From: Spartobacteria bacterium
GTDB taxonomy: Bacteria; Verrucomicrobiota; Verrucomicrobiia; Chthoniobacterales; UBA10450
Assembly (NCBI GenBank): GCA_021325495.1
Contig: JAJPGZ010000006.1
Span: 1-64,000 of the forward strand
DNA: 64,000 nt
Direction of reading: 5' to 3'
A model generated the notes under the pieces. That model was not told where the DNA came from. It saw nothing but the letters and a program-made list of their open reading frames with translations, and did no database searches. A program made the translations under genes and the position numbers. Within the stretch, counting starts at the first letter, position 1; every line of letters begins with the position of its first letter. Below, one piece after another: positions 35,243-44,859 of this stretch.

Positions 35243-35715
35243 TAACTGGCGTTGACCTGAATTTGCTTCGGCTTTGCTTCCTCCGCTTTCGCCAACGTCA
35301 CCGTCAAAATACCGTCGCGATACGTCGCGTTGACTTTGCTCGAGTCGACTCGCACCGGCAGCGTGATGCTGCGGCGGAATTTTCCGACGTAACGCTCGGT
35401 CCGCTCGGCTTTCTCGCCATTTCCATTGGTCGCTTCCTGTTTGCGTTCGCCCGCGATCGTGAGCATGCCGTCATGAAGGGAGATTTCGATTTCCTCCTTC
35501 TTCATGCCGGGCAATTCGGCCACGACCACGACGTTGTCGTTATTCTGATAAGCGTCGAGCGCCGGCGACCAACCGCTGAAGAGCTGGCCCGCGCGATCGA
35601 AACTGCCTAGCAACGGCAACTCGAACAAAGAATCGAGATCGTTGCGCAGGCTGCTCAGCCGATCCAGCGTCGGCCACATCGTCCATTCCGGATTTTGGTA
35701 ACGGATTAAACTCAT
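35242..35715 (-). CDS. Hsp20/alpha-crystallin small heat-shock protein (first copy)
   Basis: The 157-residue protein has an N-terminal arm (MWPTLDRLSSLRNDLDSLF) and an alpha-crystallin domain at about 50-150 (VVVVAELPGMKKEEIEISL, YRDGILTVTLAKAEE). It is a cytoplasmic chaperone. An AAGGA ribosome binding site lies 10 bases before ATG 35715. It is divergent from ribD across 186 bp that holds one 10-mer copy (35844) and no other clear signal. No CIRCE element is seen. Confidence 0.93.
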   Translation of the reverse strand: MSLIRYQNPEWTMWPTLDRLSSLRNDLDSLFELPLLGSFDRAGQLFSGWSPALDAYQNNDNVVVVAELPGMKKEEIEISLHDGMLTIAGERKQEATNGNGEKAERTERYVGKFRRSITLPVRVDSSKVNATYRDGILTVTLAKAEEAKPKQIQVNAS

Positions 35716-35901
35716 AAGTGTGTGTTTCCTTTCTAAAGAAAATTGTTCGCCGTACGGTTTAGCTGCGAGCGTGCCAGTGAATCCGAGTGCGAGTCAGCGT
35801 AAAATAAATTCCGAATTTTCAGCGGCTTACGCGGGAATGCGATTGTCGATCTTGCGTGGGCGTTGTGTTGATTCGACACAGAGGCGATTTCATCCGACAA
35901 A

Positions 35902-36954
35902 ATGTCTGTGACACAGTTTCACAATGGCGATGAGCGCTTCATGCGGGAGGCGTTACGCGAAGCGCGGAAAGGCTTGGGCCGAACAAGTCCCAATCCGGCG
36001 GTCGGCGCCGTGCTCGTGGCGAACGGAAAAATTATTTCGCGCGGACATCATCGCGGTCCCGGCCAGGCCCACGCGGAGGTCGAATGCATTGCGAACGCTT
36101 CCGCGGGCGACCGCGCAAGATCGACAATGTACGTCACGCTCGAGCCATGCTCGACTCGCGGGCGCACCGGTCCGTGCACAAAGGCGATCATTGAAAGCGG
36201 AATCAGAACCGTCGTTGTCGGCGCGATCGATCCCAACCCGCGTCACAACGGTCGCGGAATCGAGACGCTGCGTCGCGCCGGCATCGATGTGCGTGACGGC
36301 GTGATTTGGGATGAATGCACCGCGTTGAATGAAGCGTTCAACAAATGGATCGTGACCCAGAAACCATTCGTCATCGCAAAATGCGGAATGAGTCTCGATG
36401 GGCGCCTCACCAAACCTTCGGGCGAGTCGCGCTTCATCACGAGTGCCGCGTCCCGCCGTGACGCGCGTAATCTTCGTGCCGCTGTCGATGCCATCATCGT
36501 CGGCGCAGAAACAATTCGCGCGGATGATCCGCAATTAAATGTGCGTGGCATTCGCGGAGCGCGACAGCCACTCATCGTCGTGCTGACAGGCGCGGGTTCG
36601 CTCCCGAAGAATGCGAAAATTTTTCGCGATCGAGTTTCGATCTATCGCAACAAATCGCTCGAAGATGTACTTGTCGATCTTGGCCGAAAAGAAATCACCA
36701 GCGTGTTGATTGAAGGCGGCGGCGATGTGCTTGGCCAGGCGCTCGACGCGCGTTTGATCGACAAGGTGCAAATCTATCTCGGGCCGATTTTCACGGGCGG
36801 CGATGTTGTCGCGTTCGCGGGAATGGGCGCAGCCAATTCACAAAGCGCGACCAGATTGCACCGCGTGACCTATCGCAAGATCGACAACGACATTTGCGTG
36901 ATTGGATACACGAACAATCTCCGCAACCTCACGCCGGTCGCCGCGGTTGAATGA
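35902..36954 (+). CDS. ribD: Bifunctional riboflavin deaminase/reductase RibD
   Basis: The 350-residue protein has an N-terminal deaminase domain with the zinc motif HAEV near residue 52 and PCSTRGRTGPC near 78. A C-terminal reductase domain begins near 148 (PFVIAKCGMSLDGR, LIEGGGDVLGQ). It converts the pyrimidine intermediate of riboflavin synthesis. No other rib gene or FMN riboswitch is present. It contains three 10-mer copies, giving ARSTMYV, DVLVDLG and YRKIDND. Confidence 0.95.
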   Translation: MSVTQFHNGDERFMREALREARKGLGRTSPNPAVGAVLVANGKIISRGHHRGPGQAHAEVECIANASAGDRARSTMYVTLEPCSTRGRTGPCTKAIIESGIRTVVVGAIDPNPRHNGRGIETLRRAGIDVRDGVIWDECTALNEAFNKWIVTQKPFVIAKCGMSLDGRLTKPSGESRFITSAASRRDARNLRAAVDAIIVGAETIRADDPQLNVRGIRGARQPLIVVLTGAGSLPKNAKIFRDRVSIYRNKSLEDVLVDLGRKEITSVLIEGGGDVLGQALDARLIDKVQIYLGPIFTGGDVVAFAGMGAANSQSATRLHRVTYRKIDNDICVIGYTNNLRNLTPVAAVE

Positions 36955-36981
36955 ATAGGAAACAATCAGGGAGGTGAGAAG

Positions 36982-37245
36982 GTGAAAAAGTTTTTGTTAA
37001 TCATATTGGCGGTGGCGGGGCTGGCGATCGCGTCGGCGCCGAGCTCGGAGGCCGGCGTCTCAATCGGATTCGGATTCGGTGGACCGGGTTATTGCGCTTA
37101 TCCGTATCCATATTACGGCTTCGGCTACGGTTACGGTTATCCCTATTACGGATACGGTCCGTATTATCGACCAGGTGTGCGCGTCGTCGTTCGGCCGCGT
37201 TACTACTGGCGTCACGGGCGGCGAATCTATTATCGACACTACTAA
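36982..37245 (+). CDS. Small secreted glycine/tyrosine-rich protein
   Basis: The 87-residue protein has a GTG start (36982) preceded by an excellent ribosome binding site GGGAGGTGA, a signal peptide (KKFLLIILAVAGLAIASA) and a mature part rich in Gly, Tyr and Pro (YYGFGYGYGYPYYGYGPYY), ending in basic-aromatic residues. No family is recognised. The composition suggests an extracellular or cell-surface structural role, by inference only. A clear hairpin terminator follows. Confidence 0.75.
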   Translation: MKKFLLIILAVAGLAIASAPSSEAGVSIGFGFGGPGYCAYPYPYYGFGYGYGYPYYGYGPYYRPGVRVVVRPRYYWRHGRRIYYRHY

Positions 37246-37271
37246 CCGAGCGTAAACGCAGTCTTATCTAG

Positions 37272-37301
37272 CGAGCTGGCGTGGAAATTCCCGCCAGCTC
37301 G
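37272..37301 (+). terminator. Hairpin terminator after the glycine/tyrosine-rich gene
   Basis: CGAGCTGGCG (37272-37281) pairs perfectly with CGCCAGCTCG (37292-37301) around a 10-base loop, followed by TTTGCGTTT. A 10-mer copy follows at 37316. Confidence 0.75.
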
Positions 37302-37326
37302 TTTGCGTTTCGCGCAAGATCGACAA

Positions 37327-37839
37327 CTACTCGCCGCCGGGCTTAATCGACATCGCGGGCGACGGCGAAAATTGATTCGGCTGGAATTCGTTCTTCAATC
37401 GCTCGCGCAATTGCCGCAGCTCCTGCTCGCGTTTCGCTTCGATTTCCTGGCGCAAGGCCCGCTCACTCCGAATGCGCTCCTGTAAATAACGGCGCTCGAA
37501 TTGATCGCGCGCGTTGTTCTCCAGACGTAAACCGGAATCGCGCAGAAACGCTTCCGCTTCGCGCCGGCGTTGCTCCTGCAAAACGCGCTCACGCTCGCGC
37601 AATGCATTTTGCTGCTGCGGATTCATGCGCAACCAACGCTCGGCATTGTTTCGAAATGTTTGCCGATCTTCCGGTGAAAGATGAAGCATGCGCTCGGGCG
37701 CGCGGCGGATTTGGTTAGGCCGGCGATGGGAATTGCTGCCGTTGCCGCGGCCGCGTCCATTATGGTCGCCCTGCGCGAGCGCGAATGGCGTCGCCAAGAT
37801 CGACAATAAAATTAGAGCGTAGAATTGTCGTCGTCCCAC
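37327..37839 (-). CDS. Exported charged coiled-coil protein (DUF3106-like)
   Basis: The 170-residue protein has a signal peptide (MGRRQFYALILLSILATPFALA). A short RMLHLSPEDRQTFRNNAERW segment resembles DUF3106, and a long arginine/glutamate-rich coiled coil follows (about 75-150). It overlaps the 3' end of the putative anti-sigma gene by 28 bp, so the pair are co-transcribed. Such pairs often accompany ECF sigma factors, but none is adjacent here. The TAG stop is followed by TTGTCGATCTT. Confidence 0.6.
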   Translation of the reverse strand: MGRRQFYALILLSILATPFALAQGDHNGRGRGNGSNSHRRPNQIRRAPERMLHLSPEDRQTFRNNAERWLRMNPQQQNALRERERVLQEQRRREAEAFLRDSGLRLENNARDQFERRYLQERIRSERALRQEIEAKREQELRQLRERLKNEFQPNQFSPSPAMSIKPGGE

Positions 37840-38171
37840 AGGTTCGTGTCCTCCGCCGCGAGCAAATTATCCAGATCGGCGACGACTTCATAATCCTGCG
37901 GGTCGATCTGCGCTATCGGGTCCGAGTCCGCGCCCATGTCTTGTGGCGCAGCCGGCCGCTCGAAAACAATCAACGCCGCCACCAGCGCCGCGGCCAGCGC
38001 GGTCACCGGAACCAGGCGTCGCGGTCGCAACCACACCGCCAGCGTCGTCTTCCAACGCGGCTGCTGGCGAATCTCGCGCAAAATGTTACGCGCAAAAAAC
38101 GGTGACGCCGCCGGCGGCGTTTTCGCCTGGCCGAGCAAATCCCACAGTTGCTTATCGTCGTCGCGTTCCAT
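37812..38171 (-). CDS. Small single-pass membrane protein, possible anti-sigma
   Basis: The 119-residue protein has a cytoplasmic N-terminus (LWDLLGQAKTPPAASPFFARNILREIRQ), one membrane helix near 55-70 and an acidic C-terminus with QDYEVVADLDNLLAAED. It is like short membrane regulators found downstream of ECF sigma factors. Its upstream neighbour is rpoD, 99 bp away across a tandem 10-mer pair, so its partner is unclear. Confidence 0.55.
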   Translation of the reverse strand: MERDDDKQLWDLLGQAKTPPAASPFFARNILREIRQQPRWKTTLAVWLRPRRLVPVTALAAALVAALIVFERPAAPQDMGADSDPIAQIDPQDYEVVADLDNLLAAEDTNLWDDDNSTL

Positions 38172-38244
38172 AACTCTTCGCGAAATTAAACTAATTGGGG
38201 GCGATAAAGTTGCGCCGCAGCCGCGGTGTCAGATGAGCTCGCAC

Positions 38245-38269
38245 AAGATCGACATGTGCAAGATCGACA
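38245..38269 (-). repeat. Tandem pair of AAGATCGACA, 15-bp pitch
   Basis: Exact copies at 38245 and 38260 in the same orientation with spacer TGTGC. They lie between the rpoD stop (TAG at 38271) and the next gene. Confidence 0.9.
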
Positions 38270-38270
38270 A

Positions 38271-40097
38271 CTACACCTCGGCCGCTTCCAAAAATCCTTC
38301 GAGCTGACGAATGCGCGTCGGGTGCCGCATCTTGCGCAGCGCCTTGGCCTCGATCTGCCGGATGCGCTCGCGCGTCACACGAAATTGCCGGCCCACTTCT
38401 TCCAGCGTCCGGCTGTAACCGTCGACAAGACCGAAGCGTTGTTCCAGCACCTGCCGTTCGCGCTCGGTCAAAGTTTCGAGCACATCTCTGATTTTCTCCT
38501 TCAACAACACGATCGCGGTCATGTCACTCGGATTTTCCGCGCCCTTGTCCTCGATAAAATCGCCGAAATTTGTCTCTTCGCTTTCGCCCACCGGCGCCTG
38601 GAGCGAAATGGGTTGCTGCGCCATTTTCAAAACCGCGCGCACGCGATCGACCGGCAGCAAAATTTCCTCGGCCACTTCTTCCGGTGTGGGCTCGCGTCCG
38701 TATTCCTGCACGAGCTGTTTTTGCACGCGCATGAGTTTGTTGATCGTCTCGATCATGTGCACAGGAATGCGGATGGTGCGCGCCTGGTCCGCAATCGAGC
38801 GCGTGATCGCCTGCCGAATCCACCATGTGGCGTAAGTGGAAAATTTGTAGCCGCGGCGATACTCGAATTTCTCAACCGCCTTCATCAAACCCATGTTGCC
38901 TTCCTGGATAAGATCGAGAAACGACAAGCCGCGGTTGGTGTACTTCTTCGCGATCGAGATAACGAGGCGCAGGTTGGCTTCGACCATCTCGGTTTTCGCG
39001 CGGAGGGCTTTGCGGAGCCAGGCTTTCAACTCCTGATATTGCATCACGTATTCCGCGGCCGACATCCAGAGAAGCCGTTCTAATTCGTGGATACGGACCG
39101 TCGGCTTGTCCGAATTTTTGCTGCGCCCCTTTTTCGGCGTCGAACTCTGCAAGGTTTGGAGTTGCTGGAAATGTTCGTCGGCCAGATGCACGAATTCCTC
39201 CGTCACCTTCTGCTTGAAATAAAAACGCGGGTAGCAGCGTTGCAATGACGTGACCGCCTTTTGAAATTTCTTCAGCCGCTTCGTGTCTTTGCTCGCGCTC
39301 CGGCCTAACAAGTGGGCGTAGATTTGCGTGATCGATCCGCTCAACGTCTCCACTTGTTTGCACAAACGCGGCAGAACTTTCATGTACTGTTCGCGACTCT
39401 CGATTTTCTTATCGAGAATCACACGGTCGAACCGTTCCCGTCCTTCACGCAGCTTCTGCGCAAGATCGAGATGGGCGCTGGCGATGAAACCGAAACGATT
39501 GATGTGCTTTTGCACCATGATCTCGGCTTCTTCGATACGTTTCGAAATTTCCACTTCCTGTTCGCGCGTGAGCAACGGCACCTGCCCCATCTGCTTCAGG
39601 TACATCCGCACCGGGTCGTCGAGAATATCGAGCTTCGTCTCCGGCTTTTCCTCTTCCTCTTCCTCGGCGTCCTTCTTGCGCTCTTTTACTTGATCGACAT
39701 CGGACGCTTCGATGATGTCGATCTCCATTTTGCGCAGCCGAATCAGAATCGCGTCGAGATCGTCCGCGTCCGTCACACCTTCCGGCAGGACCTCATTGAG
39801 GTCGTCGAACGTGAGATAGCCCTGCTCCTTTGCCAGCTTGATCAACTCACGTATGCGCGCTTGTAATTCGTCTTCCGATTTCAACAGAGGAATGGCTTGA
39901 GCGGTTTGCGTGCCTTTCGATTTCGAATTGCGCCCGTGCTTTTCCAGTCGCACGCGTTTCGGTTTGCGCGCAGTCGGCCGGCGAATTTTCGCGACTAACT
40001 TCGGGCGCTTGGTCGCATTCCTGCGCTGCGACCGCTTGAGTTTTGGCCGCACGGACGAAGTCCGTCTGCGGGTCTTATCTTTCGAAAACCTGGCCAA
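38271..40097 (-). CDS. rpoD: Primary RNA polymerase sigma factor RpoD
   Basis: The 608-residue protein has region 1.1 at about 70-135 ([21 protein letters not shown]), region 1.2, and regions 2.1-2.4 ([20 protein letters not shown]). Regions 3 and 4 follow, with [21 protein letters not shown] near 575. It directs housekeeping transcription. The first about 65 residues are unusually rich in Arg/Lys, a basic extension before region 1.1. It lies 49 bp downstream of dnaG, the classical macromolecular-synthesis arrangement; rpsU is absent. No 10-mer copy lies inside; one directly follows the stop. Confidence 0.97.
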   Translation of the reverse strand: MARFSKDKTRRRTSSVRPKLKRSQRRNATKRPKLVAKIRRPTARKPKRVRLEKHGRNSKSKGTQTAQAIPLLKSEDELQARIRELIKLAKEQGYLTFDDLNEVLPEGVTDADDLDAILIRLRKMEIDIIEASDVDQVKERKKDAEEEEEEKPETKLDILDDPVRMYLKQMGQVPLLTREQEVEISKRIEEAEIMVQKHINRFGFIASAHLDLAQKLREGRERFDRVILDKKIESREQYMKVLPRLCKQVETLSGSITQIYAHLLGRSASKDTKRLKKFQKAVTSLQRCYPRFYFKQKVTEEFVHLADEHFQQLQTLQSSTPKKGRSKNSDKPTVRIHELERLLWMSAAEYVMQYQELKAWLRKALRAKTEMVEANLRLVISIAKKYTNRGLSFLDLIQEGNMGLMKAVEKFEYRRGYKFSTYATWWIRQAITRSIADQARTIRIPVHMIETINKLMRVQKQLVQEYGREPTPEEVAEEILLPVDRVRAVLKMAQQPISLQAPVGESEETNFGDFIEDKGAENPSDMTAIVLLKEKIRDVLETLTERERQVLEQRFGLVDGYSRTLEEVGRQFRVTRERIRQIEAKALRKMRHPTRIRQLEGFLEAAEV

Positions 40098-40146
40098 TGT
40101 CGTGAGGTTAAGGGTTCGGCAATTCCGCCATCCGCAAGATCGACAA

Positions 40147-41979
40147 CTACTCCGAAATTACTTCCGGAGAGGTGGCGAAGTTGGGGGCCGGCGAAACGGC
40201 CGAAAGCTCGTGGAGTTGCTCTCGCAGGTCAAGAATTTGTTTCTGCAAATTCGTGATTTCTCCCCCACTAATTTGCGGCAGGCGCATCCGGCTTTCGGCC
40301 ACCTCTAATTGCCGCCTCACTGCCCCTCGCCGCAGGCCTCGCCACCACTCTTGCGCCACGCGCAACGGCTCACCCGGCATCTTTTGCAGCAGCCACGCCG
40401 AAACCAGCCCCTCTTCCGGCGCGCTCAACTGCGACATGAACGCGTTGAGCGATGCGCCGTCATCCGGTCGCAACTCGCTTTCCAGAATTTTGCCTAACAA
40501 ATCCGCATTCGGCGTTTGCGCGAGAATTTCACGCCAATTTTGCCCGCGCAAAAAATTGCGCGCGTCCGCATCGCGCAAAGCCAGCAGGCAGAGCAGGGCC
40601 ACATCGTGCGGCGGCGCCGGCACGCGCGACCCGTCGGAGCGGACACGGTCTCGTGATTGAAATGTCGTCGCCTGTTTTGGAATTGCGCTTTCGAAGTCAG
40701 CCCGCGACACGCCGAGACGCGCGCTCGCTTTGCTCACGACTTCGCCGCGCATGAGCGGGTCGTGCACGCGCGAGACCGTCTGAGCGAGCCGGCGGACGAT
40801 GTCGATCTTAGCGCTCGTGACGTTGATGTCCGCCGATGAAACTTCCTTGTCGATCCAGTAATCGAAGAAATCGCGCGCCTCCGCCACGCGCTTCTCAAAA
40901 TCTTCTTTCCCTTTTTTCCGAACAAGCGAATCCGGATCTTCGCCTTTCGGCATTTCCAGCACCCGAACGATCAAGTCGTGTTGCAAAAGCGCTTCGAGGG
41001 AACGTTCCGCCGCTTTCTGGCCGGCGGCGTCGGCATCGAAACAAAGGACCACTTGATCGACATAGCGCTTCAGAATGCGCGCCTGATCTTCCGTGAAAGC
41101 CGTCCCCTGCGGCGCGACCACGTTCGTGATTCCCGCTTCGAACAACGAAATCAAATCGAGCTGGCCTTCACAAACGATCGCGCAGCTCGCGTCAATCAAA
41201 GGGCGCTTGGTTTTGTGCAGCCCGAAAAGAATGCTGCCTTTGCGAAAGAGCGGCGTTTCCGGTGAGTTGATATATTTGGCGGCCTCGGCATCGCTTTGCA
41301 AAACGCGTCCGCTAAATGCGACGACTTCACCGACGTCGTTGCAGATCGGGAACATGATGCGGGCGCGGAAACGATCGTAAACTTCGCCATCAGGTTTGTT
41401 GTCGTCGCGCGGCTTGACCAAACCGCTTTGCAGAATATGGCGGCGATCGTAGCCCTGCTTCTGCGCCCATTTCAAAAACGCATCCCACGAATCCGGCGCA
41501 TAACCAATCTGCCAGTTCTTCGCAATGTGATTGTCGATCTTGCGCGCTTTTAAATAATCGCGGGCCGGCTTCGCGAAATCCTTCTTCAAAAGATTTTCGT
41601 GAAACCATTCCGCTGCTTCGGCATGCAAACGCAGCAACGTGCGCCGCGTTTCATGTTGTCGATCTTCGCTCGCACTGGAGCCGCGATCTTCAACAACCGG
41701 AATGCCGACCCGTGCGGCGAGTTTGTGCACGGCCGCCGGAAAATCGACATGCTCGTAATCCATGACGAAGCGGAAAACACTTCCGCCCACGCCGCAGCCG
41801 AAGCAGTGAAATGTCTGCCGTTGCGCATTCACATGAAACGACGGCGTTTTTTCCTGATGAAATGGACAGAGCGCCTTGAAACTCGATCCCGCGCGCTTGA
41901 GCGGAAAATACGAGCCGATGACCTCGACGATGTCATTGGCGGCGGCGATCTGCTCGATGGTTTCTGATGGAATTGCCAC
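40147..41979 (-). CDS. dnaG: DNA primase DnaG
   Basis: The 610-residue protein has an N-terminal zinc domain ([14 protein letters not shown] then CFGCG). A catalytic domain with TOPRIM follows ([33 protein letters not shown]), then a C-terminal helicase-binding part. It makes RNA primers at the fork. I chose GTG 41979 (residues [20 protein letters not shown]) because it begins the conserved start; another GTG is at 42003. It is divergent from nfeD, with about 34 bp between starts. Three 10-mer copies lie inside and one just after the stop. Confidence 0.95.
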   Translation of the reverse strand: MAIPSETIEQIAAANDIVEVIGSYFPLKRAGSSFKALCPFHQEKTPSFHVNAQRQTFHCFGCGVGGSVFRFVMDYEHVDFPAAVHKLAARVGIPVVEDRGSSASEDRQHETRRTLLRLHAEAAEWFHENLLKKDFAKPARDYLKARKIDNHIAKNWQIGYAPDSWDAFLKWAQKQGYDRRHILQSGLVKPRDDNKPDGEVYDRFRARIMFPICNDVGEVVAFSGRVLQSDAEAAKYINSPETPLFRKGSILFGLHKTKRPLIDASCAIVCEGQLDLISLFEAGITNVVAPQGTAFTEDQARILKRYVDQVVLCFDADAAGQKAAERSLEALLQHDLIVRVLEMPKGEDPDSLVRKKGKEDFEKRVAEARDFFDYWIDKEVSSADINVTSAKIDIVRRLAQTVSRVHDPLMRGEVVSKASARLGVSRADFESAIPKQATTFQSRDRVRSDGSRVPAPPHDVALLCLLALRDADARNFLRGQNWREILAQTPNADLLGKILESELRPDDGASLNAFMSQLSAPEEGLVSAWLLQKMPGEPLRVAQEWWRGLRRGAVRRQLEVAESRMRLPQISGGEITNLQKQILDLREQLHELSAVSPAPNFATSPEVISE

Positions 41980-42013
41980 GGTTGGAATGGCAACGTATGC
42001 CACGGCGAAAACG

Positions 42014-43414
42014 ATGAAAACGTTATTGTCGATCTTAGTAGCAATCTTGAGCTTCGCGCCGCCTCTCACCCAGGCGCGCGAAGTCATTCACAAGGGCGAC
42101 GTCGTCGTGGTGGAAATGCACGGCGAAATCTCGCCGTCGATGTTCCTGTTTATTCGGCGCACGACGAAGGAAGCGGAAACGCGCGGCGCCTCCGCGATTA
42201 TTTTCGATATCAATACTTACGGCGGCCGGCTCGATTCCGCCGAGCAAATCACGAACGTATTGAATCGCGTGAACGTTCCGACCTACAGCTTCATCAATAC
42301 CAACGCGGGCTCGGCCGGCGCCCTCATCGCGCTCGCGACCAAACATATTTACATGGCGCCGGTGAGCGCGATCGGCGCGGCGGCGCCGGTGCTTTCGACC
42401 GGCCAGGATTTGCCGGTGACGATGAAAGAGAAAACGATTTCGTATTGGTCGGCGCTGGTTCGCGGTTCGGCGATCAAGAACGGACACAACCCCGACATCG
42501 GCGAAGCGTTCATGGACAAAGAGAAGGAGGTGAAGATTGGCGACCGTGTTGTACACAAGAAGGGAACGTTGCTGACGTTGAATGCGCAGGAGGCGGCGGA
42601 GAAAATTAATGGCAAACCGCTGCTCGCGGATGGGATTGCAGAATCGATTGTCGATCTTACGAAGAAGGCCGGGCTTAATGGAAACATCACCGCGCTCGAG
42701 CCCACCGGCTTCGAGCGGCTTGCATTTTGGATCACCGCGCTCGCGCCGCTGCTGTTGTTAGGCGGAATCATCGGCGCCTATCTCGAGTTCAAAATTCCCG
42801 GCGCGAGTCTTCCCGGAATTATCGCCGCGATCTGTTTCGCACTTTTCTTTCTCGGCCATTATCTCGCCGGTCTCGCAGGGTGGGAAGTGGTCGCAATTTT
42901 CTTTCTCGGCGTGGCGCTCGTCTTGATCGAGATTTTATTCTTCGCGCATTCCACCATCGTTTTCGGGGTGGCGGGAATTTTTCTCATGCTCGCGGCTATC
43001 GTGTGGGCCATGGTCGATCGTTATCCGGGCGAAACATTTTTCCCGAGTGGAAGAATGCTCGCGCTGCCGCTGGTGAATTTATCGATCGCGCTCATTGCGG
43101 CCGCGATTGTGATCGGAATCCTCGCCCGCTACCTGCCGCGAACGAGTTTCTATCGCCGCTTTGCATTGGTGACATCGAATCCATCAGGGACGTCAATGGC
43201 GGCGTCCGGACGCGAGTTTGCTGCGACCGCGATTCCGATTTCCGCGGGTATGCGCGGAATTGCGATGTCGATCTTGCGGCCGAGCGGCAAAGCGCGTTTT
43301 GCCGATCACATTGTGGACGTCATCACACAGGGCGAATTTATTGCGCCGGAAACGCCGATCACGGTCGTGCAAGCCGACGGCATGCGCGTGGTGGTGAAGG
43401 CGAGCGCAAGTTGA
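42014..43414 (+). CDS. NfeD-family membrane serine protease (ClpP-like)
   Basis: The 466-residue protein has a signal peptide (MKTLLSILVAILSFAPPLTQA, with LSIL from a 10-mer copy). The ClpP-class protease domain covers about 30-210 with the serine in NAGSAGALI. Four or five membrane helices follow (about 240-360), then a soluble NfeD OB-fold ending near 460. It is the long form of NfeD, which works with stomatin-like proteins in membrane quality control. No stomatin gene is adjacent. The TGA stop is followed by TTGTCGATCTT. Confidence 0.9.
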   Translation: MKTLLSILVAILSFAPPLTQAREVIHKGDVVVVEMHGEISPSMFLFIRRTTKEAETRGASAIIFDINTYGGRLDSAEQITNVLNRVNVPTYSFINTNAGSAGALIALATKHIYMAPVSAIGAAAPVLSTGQDLPVTMKEKTISYWSALVRGSAIKNGHNPDIGEAFMDKEKEVKIGDRVVHKKGTLLTLNAQEAAEKINGKPLLADGIAESIVDLTKKAGLNGNITALEPTGFERLAFWITALAPLLLLGGIIGAYLEFKIPGASLPGIIAAICFALFFLGHYLAGLAGWEVVAIFFLGVALVLIEILFFAHSTIVFGVAGIFLMLAAIVWAMVDRYPGETFFPSGRMLALPLVNLSIALIAAAIVIGILARYLPRTSFYRRFALVTSNPSGTSMAASGREFAATAIPISAGMRGIAMSILRPSGKARFADHIVDVITQGEFIAPETPITVVQADGMRVVVKASAS

Positions 43415-43426
43415 TTGTCGATCTTG

Positions 43427-43627
43427 TCAGCCGCCGGCGACCACGCGGATAAACTCAAGCCGATCGCCTTCGCCTAACGAACGCTGCGGCCATTCATGCC
43501 GATGCAGCGCAACGCCGTTATGCTCGATCAAGATTGATTCCGGCGGCAATTGGTAGCGAGCGACCAGTTCAGCAACATTCGCGGCGCCGCGGGCGTCGGA
43601 CTTTTCGCCATTCAAGACAACGTTCAT
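43427..43627 (-). CDS. thiS: Sulfur carrier protein ThiS
   Basis: The 66-residue protein begins MNVVLNGEK and ends with the required diglycine (RVVAGG), the thiocarboxylate site for thiazole synthesis. I chose ATG 43627, which overlaps the thiH stop by 4 bp, as in a coupled operon. ThiG, ThiF and the rest of the thiamine pathway are not in this window. Confidence 0.9.
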   Translation of the reverse strand: MNVVLNGEKSDARGAANVAELVARYQLPPESILIEHNGVALHRHEWPQRSLGEGDRLEFIRVVAGG

Positions 43628-44784
43628 ACCGCTGCCAGCGCCTGGTCCCAGTCCTTCCACACCGGCTCGATCCCGCGTTCGCGCAACACCGTTGCGATTT
43701 CATCCGGCGAACGTTCATCGCTGATATCGAACTGGCTGGACGCGACCTGATTCGCTTCGTCCTGAAATTCCGGCGCGACAATGCGACCACGAATCGTCTG
43801 ATGGAGATGATCGACGCCCTGGCGCGTGTATCCGCCGGGCTCGGTGTGGCTCCCGGCGCTCATCATGGTCACGCCTAACGACATGAGCGCGTCACGCAAA
43901 GCGGCCGGTTCACGCGTGCTTAAAACGATGCCAACTTGAGGGAAGGCGATGCGGAACGCGCATACCAATTGCGCGAGGTCTCGATCCGACATGGAAAACT
44001 GCGGCTGGAATCCACCGGCTGCTGGACGCAGGCGGGGAAGACTGACAGTGATCTGCGCCTGCCAGCAATGTTTTAGCAGATATTCGGTGTGGGCTGCGAG
44101 TGCGATGGCGTCGTGGCGCCAATCGGTTAGGCCGAACAATACTCCGAGCCCGAGCCGGCGGAATCCGGCAGCGTATCCACGCTCGAGACATTGCAGGCGT
44201 GAATTGAAATCGCGCTTCGGGCCGCTGGTATGAAGATCGACATATACACGTCGGTCGTACGTTTCGTGATAGACGACGAGACCGTCAGCGCCGGCGTTAA
44301 CGATGTCGATGTAATCGCCTGTCTCCATCGGGCCGACCTCAATCGCGATCGAGGAGAAATCGTCCGCCAAGGCGCGCACACATTGCGCAAGATAATCGCG
44401 GCTAACGAACTTCGGATGCTCGCCCGCGACGAGAAGCACCTGGCGGAAACCGGCGCGCGCAAGGTGTTGCGCTTCGGCCATGACCTCGTCGACGGTAAGA
44501 GTGACGCGCAGGATGGGGTTGTCGCGCGAGAACCCGCAGTAGCGGCAGTTGTTAATACATTCGTTCGACAAGTAAAGCGGGGCGAATAATCGCATGGTGC
44601 GGCCGAAGTTTTGCAGCGTGAGCGAATGCGCTTCCTGGGCCATGGCTTCGAAGTGCGCGGAGGATATGGGCGCGATGAGCTGTTCGAAGCGAAGGACGGC
44701 AGCCGACTTATTAAGCGAAAGATTGTCGAGCACCCGCGCAAAAGACATCGACGCAAATGTGGTGGGATACGTTCCGGCGCGCAA
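43624..44784 (-). CDS. thiH: 2-iminoacetate synthase ThiH
   Basis: The 386-residue radical SAM enzyme has the cluster motif CINNCRYC near residue 76. The ThiH-type segments GFRQVLLVAGEHPKFVS, LHTSGPKRDFNSRL and VSLPRLRPAAGGF follow, with SAGSHTEPGGY near the C-terminus. It cleaves tyrosine to supply dehydroglycine for the thiazole ring. It is probably transcribed with thiS. One 10-mer copy encodes YVDLHTS. Confidence 0.95.
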   Translation of the reverse strand: MRAGTYPTTFASMSFARVLDNLSLNKSAAVLRFEQLIAPISSAHFEAMAQEAHSLTLQNFGRTMRLFAPLYLSNECINNCRYCGFSRDNPILRVTLTVDEVMAEAQHLARAGFRQVLLVAGEHPKFVSRDYLAQCVRALADDFSSIAIEVGPMETGDYIDIVNAGADGLVVYHETYDRRVYVDLHTSGPKRDFNSRLQCLERGYAAGFRRLGLGVLFGLTDWRHDAIALAAHTEYLLKHCWQAQITVSLPRLRPAAGGFQPQFSMSDRDLAQLVCAFRIAFPQVGIVLSTREPAALRDALMSLGVTMMSAGSHTEPGGYTRQGVDHLHQTIRGRIVAPEFQDEANQVASSQFDISDERSPDEIATVLRERGIEPVWKDWDQALAAV

Positions 44785-44806
44785 ATTGGCTGACGCGGAA
44801 AACAGA

Positions 44807-44839
44807 AACGGCGGCGCCGATGATGTCAGCGCCGCCGTT
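44807..44839 (-). terminator. Intrinsic terminator of the barrel array
   Basis: AACGGCGGCGC (44829-44839 read on the minus strand) pairs perfectly over 11 bp with GCGCCGCCGTT (44807-44817), followed by TCTGTTTT. A 10-mer copy at 44852 lies between the array's last stop and this hairpin. Confidence 0.85.
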
Positions 44840-44859
44840 CGAAAATGCGATTGTCGATC

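Noticed and set aside
35716-35901. FMN riboswitch before ribD
   Set aside because: None of the conserved RFN blocks are present in the 186-bp gap.
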